Positions 16,653 through 25,302 are shown, counted from the first letter of the stretch. The stretch is DNA of 64,000 nt from Streptomyces sp. NRRL F-5126 (GCF_000721265.1 NZ_JOFZ01000014.1:1-64000), one strand, 5' to 3'. Translations and numbers: made by a program. The notes: generated by a model not told the origin, from the sequence alone.

Positions 16653-17099
16653 CCGTCCGCACACCCGCTCGTCCTACGTCCCCGCTTGCGCCGGCGGCAT
16701 GAGCCACCCGGCGCTCCCGGCCCCGCGGCGCGACGCCCGCGGTCGTCGGCACCGTCGCGGGCGTCGGCGAGGCGGCCGCGTGATGCCGGGCCCGGTTCTG
16801 GGGCGGGCCGGGGCAGCGTCTCGGGCTGAGTCCGGGGAGGGCCGTCGCGGACGCACACGCGCGGACGGGCGTGCACGCGGCTGACCGGGACACGGCGGGG
16901 CGGCGAAGCCCCGCGCCGGCCGGCGTACGACACGGGGCGCCGGGGGCGCGCCCGGCACGAACATCGCGGATCCTCTTCCCCAATCGCCTTGCTCCTTCCA
17001 TGATTTGGTCGTCAATGCCCGGCCGCGGTTCGGCCGTGGGCCGGGAGACGCATAGGAAGGCCGACCACAGGCCTTCTCGTCGCGAAGCATGGAGGAATC
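16653..17099. other. Intergenic stretch, no supported gene
   Basis: Frames here are Arg/Pro-rich shadows without homology-like blocks. The last 60 bases should hold the promoter and leader of the secreted-protein gene, whose ribosome-binding site GGAGGA lies at about 17091. Confidence 0.5.
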
Positions 17100-17483
17100 A
17101 TGTCCGCACGGCTTTCCAGACGGCTCGGTTCGGTGACATTGGTGAGCGCCTTGGCGATCGGAGGGCTGGGGCTGACGGCCGGCACCGCCCAGGCGGCCGG
17201 CTGCGACAGTCCGCCCCTGGGCTCCATGTGTGTCCACGTCCGCCACTCCAACGGCACCTACGACTGGCTGGGCCCCTGGTACTACTGCGAGGTCCACAAC
17301 ATCGCCCAGAGCGACGAGGTGACCTGGATCAGGGACAACCAGTACGCGGGGACGAAGTCCTGGGCCTATGTGGACCAGAACGGAGGGGGCGCGTCCGAGT
17401 CCTTCACAGCGCGCTACTACGCCAGGCCGCCATGGTGGGATGTCGCCGAGATGCCCGGCCCGTACTCGATCAGGGTCTGCTGA
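17100..17483 (+). CDS. Small secreted protein
   Basis: The 127-residue product starts with a signal peptide (basic start, hydrophobic core VTLVSALAIGGLGLTAG, cleavage near AQAAG at residue 32). The mature part of about 95 residues has four cysteines and is rich in Trp/Tyr (YDWLGPWYYCEVHN, ARPPWWDVAEMPGPYSIRVC). That suggests a small disulphide-bonded extracellular beta fold. The family is not recognised. GGAGGA lies ahead of the ATG. It appears to be a single gene. Confidence 0.8.
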   Translation: MSARLSRRLGSVTLVSALAIGGLGLTAGTAQAAGCDSPPLGSMCVHVRHSNGTYDWLGPWYYCEVHNIAQSDEVTWIRDNQYAGTKSWAYVDQNGGGASESFTARYYARPPWWDVAEMPGPYSIRVC

Positions 17484-18061
17484 TTCCGGACGCTCGCCTC
17501 GCCGGCGGATCGCTGTGACGTCCCGTCCGCGTCCGGTGTGAGACCCCGGCGGAGTCGTCCGGCCGCGAGGGCGGCGCGGCAGGCCGCCGTCGCCGCCCTC
17601 CCCGGCCCGTGCCGCCGGGTCTTCGGCTCCTGGCCCCTGCCCGGCCTCCGCGCCCCGTGCCCGCGGGTCTCATCCCGTCACCCGGCCCGGCCGCATCCGC
17701 GGTTCGCCGTGACTTCCCGCAGGCACCGCGAGTGCGACCCGGGTCAGGTCACCCCGGTGTGGCGCCGGTGAGACGGCCGACAGGGCAGGCCCTGCGCGAT
17801 GGCACGGACGGGCGGTGCAGCTCCTGAAGGACCGCGGGCCGTGACGGGCGTCCCGGTCGCCCGCCGCGTCGGCGGGTGACGCGCCCGGCCTGCCCCGCTT
17901 CCTCTGCTTTCACGTAACGGCAGGTCGACCCGCATGTCACAGCCCCGTCTTGACGTCGCGCCGCCTGCAACGGCCGAGCCGACGGGCGATGTCCTATGGA
18001 GCAGCAACGCCCGCCGAGCCGGCGCGAGCGGGCGAGACGACACAACCCCCCAGGAGTACCG
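17484..18061. other. Intergenic stretch, no supported gene
   Basis: No frame shows domain-like sequence. A short perfect inverted repeat (CAGGGC / GCCCTG, 2-base loop) lies near 17780. The region before 18062 should carry the lipoprotein promoter. Confidence 0.5.
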
Positions 18062-18769
18062 ATGAGCGCCAAGAAGATCGCAGCCCTTGCCCTCACCGTC
18101 GCCGCGGCCGGCCTCTCGCTGACCGCGTGCGACAGCGGCGGCCAGCCGAGCGCTTCCGCCGGGAGCAGCACGTCCGCCACCGGGGGCAGCGCGCCTGCGG
18201 CCGCAAGCTCGACCGGCGGCAACGGCTCGGGCTCGGACTCCTCCGACTCCGGCTCGGGCTCCGGCTCGTCCAGCTCTGCCAAGGGGTCGAGCAGCGGCAG
18301 CAACCTCTCGGCCAAGGGGGGATCGGCGACGTCGGCCACCAAGTGCAAGACGGACGACCTCGGCTTCTCCGTCGCCTCCACACCGGGCTACAAGGACAAG
18401 GAGCTGGCCATCACGCTGACGAACAAGGGCTCCCGCACGTGCAGCATGCACGGCTACCCGGGCGTCCAGCTCGTCGGCCCCGACGGCCTGGGCGACAGGG
18501 GGCCCAACGCCGAGCGCAACACCGAGTCGGCGACGGCTTCCACGGTCACGCTCAAGCCCGGCGAGGAGACCGGCTTCACCCTGGGCTACATGCCGGACCC
18601 CAACAACTCCGGCAAGAAGTACACCCGGCTGGACATCACCCCGCCCGACAACACGGTCTCGGACACGGTGGAACTGCACAGCCTGGCCTTCATCCCCGCC
18701 AAGGCCTCCAAGGACATCCGCAGCCTCGTGGTCAACCCGGTCGGCTTCCACTGGGGCACCGGAAAGTAA
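18062..18769 (+). CDS. Lipoprotein with a DUF4232-like domain
   Basis: The 235-residue product has a lipoprotein signal ending in the lipobox LTAC (Cys at about 23). A long Ser/Gly-rich linker (residues 25-95) follows. The folded domain (CKTDDLGFSVASTPGYKD through VNPVGFHWGTG) fits DUF4232: one Cys at its start, TLTNKGSRTCSMHGYPGVQLV, then a LKPGEETGFTL segment. DUF4232 lipoproteins are abundant and uncharacterised on actinomycete surfaces. The linker probably carries the domain away from the membrane through the wall. Confidence 0.88.
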   Translation: MSAKKIAALALTVAAAGLSLTACDSGGQPSASAGSSTSATGGSAPAAASSTGGNGSGSDSSDSGSGSGSSSSAKGSSSGSNLSAKGGSATSATKCKTDDLGFSVASTPGYKDKELAITLTNKGSRTCSMHGYPGVQLVGPDGLGDRGPNAERNTESATASTVTLKPGEETGFTLGYMPDPNNSGKKYTRLDITPPDNTVSDTVELHSLAFIPAKASKDIRSLVVNPVGFHWGTGK

Positions 18770-18830
18770 GCAGACCCGCGGGCGTGGGAGTCGGCGCGGG
18801 CGCCCGGCGCGGCGCCGTCCCGGCGCTGCC

Positions 18831-19781
18831 TCAGGTGGCCGACGCGCGCGAGGCGCGCCACATGGTGTGCTCCCGGCTGATGGCCTCCTCCGCGTCCGCG
18901 ACCTCCGCAGCCCACGTCTCCTCGTCGTCGATGTGTGTCAGCCGGGCGTGGATGGCGAGCAGTTCGTGGCTCGCGATCGTGTAGTTGCGGGCCAGCGGCT
19001 GGTGCTGCTTGGTGCCCAGCCACGCGGCGCCCGCGCCGACGATCGCCGCCGCGATGCCGGACAGGTCCCACGACCACGCGTCGTACGCCCGTGCCAGCGC
19101 CAGGGCGATTCCGCAGACCTCAGAGGCGACCAGCACCATCCGCCAGGCCTGCGCGCGCGAGGCGTTCCAGCGGGCTTTGCGGGCGTACCAGTCGTACTGC
19201 TGCATGATCCGGGCCGAGAGGTAGCCCTCCTTGCGTGTGGCGAGGTCTTCCGAGCGCAACCGCCGCATGCCCGCGCTCACCTGCGTGGTGACCGGAGGTA
19301 TCAAGGTGGCCTCGGGGACGGACAGCAGCAGGTCGTTCTGGCGGTGTTTCAGTGCCTCCTCGGCGCCCTCGTCCGAGCAGGTACGCGGAAACGGATGCGC
19401 CCCAACGGCGAACCGCCACGCCAGTGTTTTGACGGACTCGGCCACGGCCCTGCCGTTCACCCACTCTTCCTCGGGCCTTTGCAGGGCCAGCCACACCTCG
19501 ACCATCAACGCGAGCGCGAACGCCACCGCCACGCCGAGTGCGCCGGCCTCGACGCCGGCCACGTGCAGGGAGACGACGCCGACGACGGCGGCGATCAGGG
19601 CGAGCGCCAGTCGCAGCGAGGACGCCCTGAGGTAGTGCCGCTGTGCGCGCAGAGAGGCGGAGTCCGCGGCGTGGAAGAGGCCGGGCAGGTCCGCGTCGGA
19701 CAGTGCGACCGTGCTCGGCGCGCCACCGCCGCCCTGTGCCGGCCGGGGCGGCGGCCCAGGTGTCTGTGTCGGTTCGGACAT
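18831..19781 (-). CDS. SLATT/DUF4231-type membrane protein, tandem SLATT
   Basis: The 316-residue protein has two units, each with a paired-helix membrane segment and a flanking conserved helix. Unit one covers HYLRASSLRLALAL and helices at about 57-73 and 80-100. Unit two covers YLSARIMQQYDWYARKARWN and helices at about 213-231 and 241-256. This arrangement fits proteins with two SLATT domains (DUF4231). SLATT proteins are predicted membrane-pore effectors in bacterial immunity, acting downstream of nucleotide-signal or sensor proteins. Six bases separate it from the upstream gene, so the two are co-transcribed. Function here is inferred. Confidence 0.75.
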   Translation of the reverse strand: MSEPTQTPGPPPRPAQGGGGAPSTVALSDADLPGLFHAADSASLRAQRHYLRASSLRLALALIAAVVGVVSLHVAGVEAGALGVAVAFALALMVEVWLALQRPEEEWVNGRAVAESVKTLAWRFAVGAHPFPRTCSDEGAEEALKHRQNDLLLSVPEATLIPPVTTQVSAGMRRLRSEDLATRKEGYLSARIMQQYDWYARKARWNASRAQAWRMVLVASEVCGIALALARAYDAWSWDLSGIAAAIVGAGAAWLGTKQHQPLARNYTIASHELLAIHARLTHIDDEETWAAEVADAEEAISREHTMWRASRASAT

Positions 19782-19787
19782 GCTCGC

Positions 19788-20723
19788 TCAATGTTCCTTT
19801 CCGCGTGGGCTGCGGCCCAGTTCGCCGAACTTCTCACTGAATCGGGTGAGGAAGGAGTACGTGATCCGTCTGCCAGGATGCGGGTACGCGGTGGCGAACG
19901 AAACGAACTGCGGTGCCCAGTCCGCGTCGAAGTGCACCGCGCCGCGGATCCCGTACCGGTACCGCCGCCGCCTCTTGGGCGGGGGTACCGCCGGCAGCGG
20001 TTGTGGAAGAGCGCCCCGGGCGCGGACGGCCTCACGCAGCTCGGCGTACGCGTTCTCGTCGTACGGGACGAGCAGGATGATCCGCTGCGGCGGGACGTGC
20101 ACGGCGGCCTGCTCGAGTTCCCAGCGCAGTTGCTCGCCCGGGCCGAGCCCCACCAGCAGCAACTGGGTCGTGGACATGAGCCGCACCACGGTCTCACGCC
20201 ACCCCGTGTCCGGGAGGTAGACCCGTGACGCCCCGGCGTACGGGAGCCGCTCCCGCGGCCGGCCCACCGCGACCATGGGCCCGAACCACCTGACCGAATG
20301 GGCCAGTTGTTCCTCGTCACTCAGCAACGACCTTGCCGGGCCCCCGATGGCGGCGAGCAGCGACGGGGCGAGGCGGGCGCGCTGCGGATCGTCGGAGAAG
20401 CTCCGCAGGTACAGGACGAACGGCCCCTCGCCCAGCTCGTCTTCCACCAGAGCCACCGTCAGATGGCGCCGGCCCCTGCGCCGCGTCCATGCGGCGAGGA
20501 AGTACAGCGGGACGGGCAGCACGAACGAGGCGGCGAAGACGGCCAGGCCGATCGTCCCGACGGACCGAAGCGTCGTATGGAGGTGTTCGGCCAGCAGCAG
20601 GAGGATCACCACCAACCGCAGTGGCCACCCGATCGCCACCAGGACCCAGCCCAGCGGCCGGGACTGGTGTGGCACCGTCACGGTCACCGACGCGCCGTCG
20701 CCCCGGTCTCGCCCGTCGCCCAT
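19788..20723 (-). CDS. Membrane-anchored protein with Rossmann-like cytosolic domain, partner of the SLATT gene
   Basis: From the ATG at 20723 (GGGAGGGG upstream) the protein has 311 residues. Two membrane helices lie at about 24-47 and 55-80. A soluble alpha/beta domain follows: FVLYLRSFSDDP, then PMVAVGRPRERLPYAGASRVYLPD, WRETVVRLMSTTQLLLVGLG, LRWELEQA and PPQRIILLVPYDE. The order of strands and the acidic and Trp/Glu positions resemble TIR/SLOG-like Rossmannoid domains, which make or bind nucleotide signals. I do not recognise a named family. Coupling to a SLATT pore suggests a sensor-or-enzyme/effector pair. Confidence 0.65.
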   Translation of the reverse strand: MGDGRDRGDGASVTVTVPHQSRPLGWVLVAIGWPLRLVVILLLLAEHLHTTLRSVGTIGLAVFAASFVLPVPLYFLAAWTRRRGRRHLTVALVEDELGEGPFVLYLRSFSDDPQRARLAPSLLAAIGGPARSLLSDEEQLAHSVRWFGPMVAVGRPRERLPYAGASRVYLPDTGWRETVVRLMSTTQLLLVGLGPGEQLRWELEQAAVHVPPQRIILLVPYDENAYAELREAVRARGALPQPLPAVPPPKRRRRYRYGIRGAVHFDADWAPQFVSFATAYPHPGRRITYSFLTRFSEKFGELGRSPRGKEH

Positions 20724-20808
20724 CCACACCCCTCCCCCGCCGCCAGGGCGGCGCGCAGCCGAAGGCGGCCCCCGCCGATCCTCACGCGGGAGGAGGCGCG
20801 CGCGCAAC

Positions 20809-20847
20809 AGCCCCCGGCCTGTGGCCGGAGGCGGAGCTGCGGGGGCT
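20809..20847 (-). terminator. Hairpin after the SnoaL-like gene
   Basis: Two alternative stems exist: AGCCCCCG / CGGGGGCT outside, and CCGGCC / GGCCGG around a 3-base loop inside. The site is just downstream of the minus-strand stop at 20876. Confidence 0.5.
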
Positions 20848-20875
20848 CGGGGATACGCGAGCCGGGGAGAGGGTG

Positions 20876-21241
20876 TCAGCCGGTGGTCGCGACGAACTCG
20901 GGCTGGTCGAGCAGGCGCAGCCAACTGCCGCCGGGCTGGCGGCGGACGACCTGCGCGCGGGCTCCCGCCCCGTCCTTCGGCGGGGTCGAGGTGAGGGCGA
21001 CGCCGTCGCTGACCAGCGTCGGCAGCGGCTGTTCCGGCTCGAAGTGGGGGCGGTTGGCCAGCACCTTCTCCCACAGCACGCGGATCGCCTCCCGGCCCAC
21101 CGTCCGACCGCCCGGCGGGTAGGCCATCACCGCGCCCTCCTCGTAGAGAGCGGCGACCCCGGCGGCGTCCCCGGCGTTGGACCGCTCGACGAACAGGCGG
21201 GTGATGTCCTCTGGCCGCATGGCCTTCTCGTACTCCGGCAT
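20876..21241 (-). CDS. SnoaL/DUF4440-like (NTF2 fold) protein
   Basis: The ATG at 21241 has AGGAGGA upstream and gives 121 residues. The sequence (EDITRLFVERSNAGDAAGVAALYEEGAVMAYPPGGRTVGREAIRVLWE) is typical of SnoaL-like/ketosteroid-isomerase proteins. A C-terminal strand pair (RAQVVRRQPGGSWLRLLDQPEF) closes the cone fold. Such proteins bind or isomerise small hydrophobic ligands. A divergent LysR gene starts 113 bases away and probably controls it. Confidence 0.85.
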   Translation of the reverse strand: MPEYEKAMRPEDITRLFVERSNAGDAAGVAALYEEGAVMAYPPGGRTVGREAIRVLWEKVLANRPHFEPEQPLPTLVSDGVALTSTPPKDGAGARAQVVRRQPGGSWLRLLDQPEFVATTG

Positions 21242-21353
21242 GGATTCCTCCTGACATCGGCGCTCCGGCACTTCGACGCTCTCCAGCATGACCACCCATC
21301 GACCAGTAGTCCAACAGATGGATATTCTGAATGCCAGAAGCTACAGTCATGAT

Positions 21354-22259
21354 GTGGAACTCAGGCAGCTCGAATACTTCATCGCTGTCGCCGAGGAGCG
21401 GAACTTCACCCGGGCGGCCGAGCGCGTGCACATCAGCCAGTCCGGGGTCAGCGCGCAGATGCGCACGCTGGAACGCGAGCTCGGCACCGAGCTGTTCGAC
21501 CGTTCGGCCCGCATCGTCACCCTCACCGCCGCGGGGAAGGCGGCGCTCGAACACGCCCGCGCAGCGCTCGCCGCCGCCGGGGCCGTCGGGCGGGCGGTGG
21601 ACGAGGTGACCGGCCTGCTGCAAGGCCGGCTCACGGTCGGAATGGTCATCGGCTGCACCATCACCCCGCTTTTCGACGCCCTCGCCGCGTTCCACCAGGC
21701 GCATCCCGGTGTGGAGGTCTCACTGCGCGAGGACAGCTCCGACCGGCTCGCAGACGGGGTGCGCGAAGGCACCGTCGACCTGGCACTGATCGGCGCAGCG
21801 GCCACTACCCCCGAGGGGCTCGACGCGCTGACGATCATCAGCGAGCGGCTCGTCGCGGCCGTACCGGCCGGGCACCCGCTGCGGGAACAGCGGCACATCG
21901 CCCTGCGCGACCTGACGGCCCATCCGATCGTGTGCATGCCGCCGGGCACCGGCCTGCGCGCGGTGTTCGACCAGGCCTGCGCCGCCCAGGGCCTCAAGCC
22001 CGAGATCGCGCTGCAGGCCAGCGCCGCGGACGCCATCGCCGACCTCGCGGCCCGCGGGCTCGGCGTCGCCGTTCTCAGCGAGTCGATGGCCGCGCGCTAC
22101 AGCGACCGGCTCACCGCGCACACCATCGAGGACGTCACTACGCCCGCGCTGCTCGCCCTGATCTGGAAGCACACGCACAGCCCAGCCGCGCGGGCCCTGC
22201 TCGCGCACAGCCGCCGGGCCTTCGCCGCACCCGGCCCGACGGCGCCCGTCAATCGTTGA
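21354..22259 (+). CDS. LysR family transcriptional regulator
   Basis: The 301-residue regulator begins (GTG 21354) with the standard LysR opening ELRQLEYFIAVAEERNFTRAAERVHISQSGVSAQMRTLERELG. An effector-binding domain runs from about residue 92 (GRLTVGMVIGCTITPLFDALAAFHQAHPGVEV). The longer frame (ATG 21318) adds sequence untypical of the family. The gene is divergent from the SnoaL-like gene, the usual target arrangement for LysR proteins. The inducer is unknown. Confidence 0.92.
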   Translation: MELRQLEYFIAVAEERNFTRAAERVHISQSGVSAQMRTLERELGTELFDRSARIVTLTAAGKAALEHARAALAAAGAVGRAVDEVTGLLQGRLTVGMVIGCTITPLFDALAAFHQAHPGVEVSLREDSSDRLADGVREGTVDLALIGAAATTPEGLDALTIISERLVAAVPAGHPLREQRHIALRDLTAHPIVCMPPGTGLRAVFDQACAAQGLKPEIALQASAADAIADLAARGLGVAVLSESMAARYSDRLTAHTIEDVTTPALLALIWKHTHSPAARALLAHSRRAFAAPGPTAPVNR

Positions 22260-22273
22260 GGTCAGGAATCGCC

Positions 22274-22291
22274 GGCGGTTGGTCAACCGCC
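22274..22291. terminator. Short hairpin between convergent genes
   Basis: Seven perfect base pairs (GGCGGTT / AACCGCC) around a GGTC loop, 14 bases after the LysR stop. Confidence 0.5.
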
Positions 22292-22330
22292 TGGTCAGCT
22301 GGTACTGGTGCGGTGACCGGGTGCGTTCGG

Positions 22331-23164
22331 TCAGGCGATGCCCGGCGGGTTGGCGATGATCATGCGCCAGCCGAGCCCTGAGGTGTGCCGAAGGACGTTG
22401 GTGGCGGTGCCCTGGGTGTCGACTCGCTGCCCGTCGGGAGTGGTGATGTGCAGCGTGTAGTCGACCACGATCAGGACCACGTCGTTCTGCCGGAACACGT
22501 GCCGGGTCCGGTTCTCCAGCCGCGCGTCGGCCGCGATGAGTCGCTTCAGCTCCTGGCCGACCTGTTCGTGCCCGTGAACCACCGATCCATCGGAGGTCCG
22601 CATGGTCGCGTCCGGGTCGTAGAGGCTGTGCAGCCGGTCCAGGTCGCCCGCGTTGAGTGCCTGGTCGAACGCGCCGGCGAAGGTCGCCGGGTCGGTGATG
22701 ATCGCGTGGTCCACCGGTGTTTCCTTTCCTTGGCCCACCGACGCGATCAGCGCCCGCAGCGTGGCCAGAGACGTGGCCTGTCCGCCGACGACGAGGTCAC
22801 CGTCGGCGATGTCGATGAAGCGGACCCAGGTGCGCTGGGTGTTCTCGTCGGTCGGTGCGCAGCCCTCGACGGCCATGAGCTCCCGGGTGATCCTCGCGCC
22901 CAGGTCCAGCTTCGCGTCCTCGGTGAGAGCACCACGCAGTGTGCTGACCTCCACGTAGTAGTGCGGCTTCCGCGGGAGGCCGGTCGCCTTGAGGAACGCG
23001 GTCGCGGGCAGCTGCTCGAACAGCACCCAGGTCAGTTCGGGTGCGATGGCGCTGTCCCCGAATCCCTCGGCGGCACAGGTCAGCCCACCGAGCACGGCGG
23101 CGATCCGCGCCGGGTCGTGACCGTCGAACGCGGCTTCGCTCGTGGTGATCTTGACCAGTGCCAT
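22331..23164 (-). CDS. Tautomerase-like/SnoaL-like two-domain protein
   Basis: The ATG at 23164 gives 277 residues. The N-terminal part (about 1-140) looks like a 4-oxalocrotonate-tautomerase relative: ELTWVLFEQLPATAFLKATGLPRKPHYYVEVS, then LGARITRELMAVEG and WVRFIDIADGDLVVGGQ. The C-terminal part (about 150-277) is a SnoaL/NTF2-type domain: AFDQALNAGDLDRLHSLYDPDATMRTSDGSVVHGHEQV. The fusion suggests an isomerase-type enzyme with a ligand-binding partner domain. The N-terminal catalytic proline of classical tautomerases is not at position 2, so activity is uncertain. An AraC regulator gene is divergent. Confidence 0.75.
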   Translation of the reverse strand: MALVKITTSEAAFDGHDPARIAAVLGGLTCAAEGFGDSAIAPELTWVLFEQLPATAFLKATGLPRKPHYYVEVSTLRGALTEDAKLDLGARITRELMAVEGCAPTDENTQRTWVRFIDIADGDLVVGGQATSLATLRALIASVGQGKETPVDHAIITDPATFAGAFDQALNAGDLDRLHSLYDPDATMRTSDGSVVHGHEQVGQELKRLIAADARLENRTRHVFRQNDVVLIVVDYTLHITTPDGQRVDTQGTATNVLRHTSGLGWRMIIANPPGIA

Positions 23165-23300
23165 GTCAGCCGACCTGCTCGACATACGGCGTCGCTGTTC
23201 CGGTGGTGATGCGAGAATCGGTCATTCGCAGCTCAGTCATACCTGTGGCGCCTCCTCGTACGATCGCTGAATACAGTGATCAGAGTAGGGATCAGCGCTG

Positions 23301-24173
23301 GTGGAGAAGGGACGTTGTCTGGTGAAAACAAGACAGGCGATCCGCCGGGTGCCGTTCCAGGCGCCGACACCGTTCGGTATCGAGGTGATGACCATCGCGC
23401 AGCTGTGGGCGATGGCACCTCCGGGCTACCTCAGCTCGCCACAGCGCCCCGCCTTCCACCTCCTGGTGTTGGTGACCAGCGGCTCCACGACGCACACCGT
23501 CGACTTCGAGAAACACCACCTGGCCACGGGGTCGATGCTGTGGGTGCGGCCCGGCCGGGTCCAGGAGTTCGGCGAGCAGGCCACCGGCGACCTGGTGTTG
23601 TTCCAGCCGGACTTCCTGATCCCCGGCACGCACGCGGCGAGCCTCGCCGGCGACCACGGCGGCCCGGTCGAAGCCACCGGTCCGTTCGAGCCGGCCCGGC
23701 GCGCGCTCCGGCGTGAATACACCCGGGCGGCCGGCTCCGGGCGGCCCACGGTCGTGCAGACCGAGACACTGCGCCACCTGCTGTCCCTGCTCATCCTGGA
23801 ACTGGCCCGGCACGCTCCGGACCCCAGGCGGCCCGATCCCATCGGACTCGACGCGCGGTTCCGGGACCTCCTGGAGCGGGACTTCGCCACGGCCCATGAT
23901 GTCGAGCACTACGCCCAGCGGCTCGGCTACTCCGCCCGCACGCTCAACCGGGCCACCCAGGCCGCCACCGGGGAGTCACCGAAGCAGGCCATCAACCGCC
24001 GGCTCGTCCTCGAAACCCGCCGGCTGCTCGCGCATACCGACCAGCCCGTCGCCCGCCTCGCCCGCCGCCTTGGTTTCCGCGACCCGTCGAACTTCTCCGC
24101 CTTCTTCATCGTCCACACCGGACAGTCACCCACCGCTTTCCGCGCCACTGCCCGGCCGGCGGGCGGCAGCTGA
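23301..24173 (+). CDS. AraC family transcriptional regulator
   Basis: The 290-residue protein has a cupin-like N-terminal sensing domain (HLLVLVTSGSTTHTVDFEKHHLATGSMLWVRPGRVQEF). A C-terminal double HTH follows (DVEHYAQRLGYSARTLNRATQAATGESPKQAINRRLVLETRRLL ... VARLARRLGFRDPSNFSAFF). The start may be GTG 23301 or GTG 23322; the second has a better-placed AGAAGGGA. It is divergent from the tautomerase/SnoaL gene and is a likely activator of it. Confidence 0.9.
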   Translation: MEKGRCLVKTRQAIRRVPFQAPTPFGIEVMTIAQLWAMAPPGYLSSPQRPAFHLLVLVTSGSTTHTVDFEKHHLATGSMLWVRPGRVQEFGEQATGDLVLFQPDFLIPGTHAASLAGDHGGPVEATGPFEPARRALRREYTRAAGSGRPTVVQTETLRHLLSLLILELARHAPDPRRPDPIGLDARFRDLLERDFATAHDVEHYAQRLGYSARTLNRATQAATGESPKQAINRRLVLETRRLLAHTDQPVARLARRLGFRDPSNFSAFFIVHTGQSPTAFRATARPAGGS

Positions 24174-24289
24174 GGGGGCGTCCATAGACTGACACACCCC
24201 CTGCTGCGGCGTTCGGCAGTGCGGCCGGCAACGCGCTTTGTTCACCGATCCGGTGCCGAAGCAGCAGGAGCCGGCCTCGGGACTCGATC

Positions 24290-24661
24290 TCACGGCCTGC
24301 CGATGTCCACCGCCCAGACCCCCGTGCCGTCGTACGCCTCCGGGATCGCGGTGAGTACCTGCCCCCCGCCCTGGTCGGCAGCCGAGGCGTAGACCGCGTG
24401 GGCGTGCCGCCAGTCGACGCCCGCCACCGTTGCCTGTTCGACGGCGGCCGCGCCGGCGAAATCGAGGGGCAGGAACTCCAGGCCGGGAAGCGCCCCCGTG
24501 TGTGCGGCCGCACCTGGAAGCTCCACGCTTGCCGCGATCAGGCACAACGCGGGGACATGCACGCGCCGAAGCGGGTCGTCGACCTCGACCACGGCCAGTC
24601 CGGACAGCAGGCGGTGTCCCTTGCACAGGGCGATCACCGCCGTGTGATCCAGGACGATCAC
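24290..24661 (-). CDS. PIN-domain protein, VapC-like toxin
   Basis: The 123-residue product starts with the PIN signature MIVLDHTAVIAL (Asp5). It has a conserved-type Glu at 47 (AASVELPG) and acidic residues at 83 and 96 in positions suited to the PIN metal site. VapC toxins are ribonucleases that cut tRNA or rRNA. The start overlaps the antitoxin stop (ATGA). The order antitoxin-toxin is standard for vapBC. Confidence 0.8.
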   Translation of the reverse strand: MIVLDHTAVIALCKGHRLLSGLAVVEVDDPLRRVHVPALCLIAASVELPGAAAHTGALPGLEFLPLDFAGAAAVEQATVAGVDWRHAHAVYASAADQGGGQVLTAIPEAYDGTGVWAVDIGRP

Positions 24662-24921
24662 CGACGTCCTCCCAGGCGACCGGCGGCTATTTCGTCTCGC
24701 CAGGCCTGAGCCTCACGTACGTCCGCGTCGGTCAGCTCGGGCCGCAGGTTCGCGCGGACGTACGCGATCGCCCGTGCCGTGCGCTCGGCCCGTTCGCCTT
24801 CGGTGGGAGTTGCCGCGACAACTCGTTCCACGTACGCGCGAGTACTGAGGCCTCGCTCCTCGGCCAGCGTACGAAGGCGATCTCTTATACCCTCATCGAT
24901 CTTGATCGTGGTGTCGGCCAT
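24658..24921 (-). CDS. Ribbon-helix-helix-like antitoxin
   Basis: The 87-residue protein begins MADTTIKIDEGIRDRLRTLAEERGLSTRAYVERVVAA, an Arc/MetJ-type ribbon-helix-helix opening. The C-terminal half (RAIAYVRANLRPELTDADVREAQAWRDEIAAGRL) is suited to wrapping a PIN toxin. It probably neutralises the toxin and represses the shared promoter just upstream of 24921. The 5' end has lower GC than its neighbours, hinting at acquisition. Confidence 0.82.
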   Translation of the reverse strand: MADTTIKIDEGIRDRLRTLAEERGLSTRAYVERVVAATPTEGERAERTARAIAYVRANLRPELTDADVREAQAWRDEIAAGRLGGRR

Positions 24922-25188
24922 GAAACCAGAATACCGATGAATACCTCGGTTGGCGTCCACGCCTCGAAATCGTGGAGCCAATGAGCGCTTCCCAGGAGCG
25001 AAGCTCGGTACGCGCGCGGTCCACGTGGTGAGCGATCGCGTCGACCGCGTCATCGCCGAAGGGCAGGCAGGGGCGGTTCGTCGGCATGCAGAGCGGCGAG
25101 GGCGGCGGCCTCGGCCCTGGCCGGGGGCCCTGGATCGGCGCGCGAACTCACCTGCCCGTTCGGAGGAAGCGCCACCGGGGTCGGCGCT

Positions 25189-25302
25189 TCAGGAAGGCGC
25201 GCCCATCGCCGCGCTGTCCTCATCGGTGACCTGGACGCCGAAATGCTCGGCCAGGCAGGCGCGGGACCGCTCGGCCCGCCCCTGCCTCTCCTCCTCGGTC
25301 AA
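25189..25302 (-). CDS. Possible short coupled peptide after DUF397
   Basis: A TTG at 25302 overlaps the DUF397 stop (TTGA) and opens a 37-residue helical peptide (LTEEERQGRAERSRACLAEHFG then VQVTDEDSAAMGAPS) with good codon use. Small coupled proteins after DUF397 genes may exist, but the rare start and missing ribosome-binding site leave this unproven. Confidence 0.35.
   Translation of the reverse strand: MTEEERQGRAERSRACLAEHFGVQVTDEDSAAMGAPS

Noticed and set aside
19788..21704. A 638-residue protein extending the SLATT partner gene upstream
   Set aside because: The extension is antisense to the SnoaL-like gene and overlaps the start of the LysR gene; ATG 20723 with GGGAGGGG is the convincing start.
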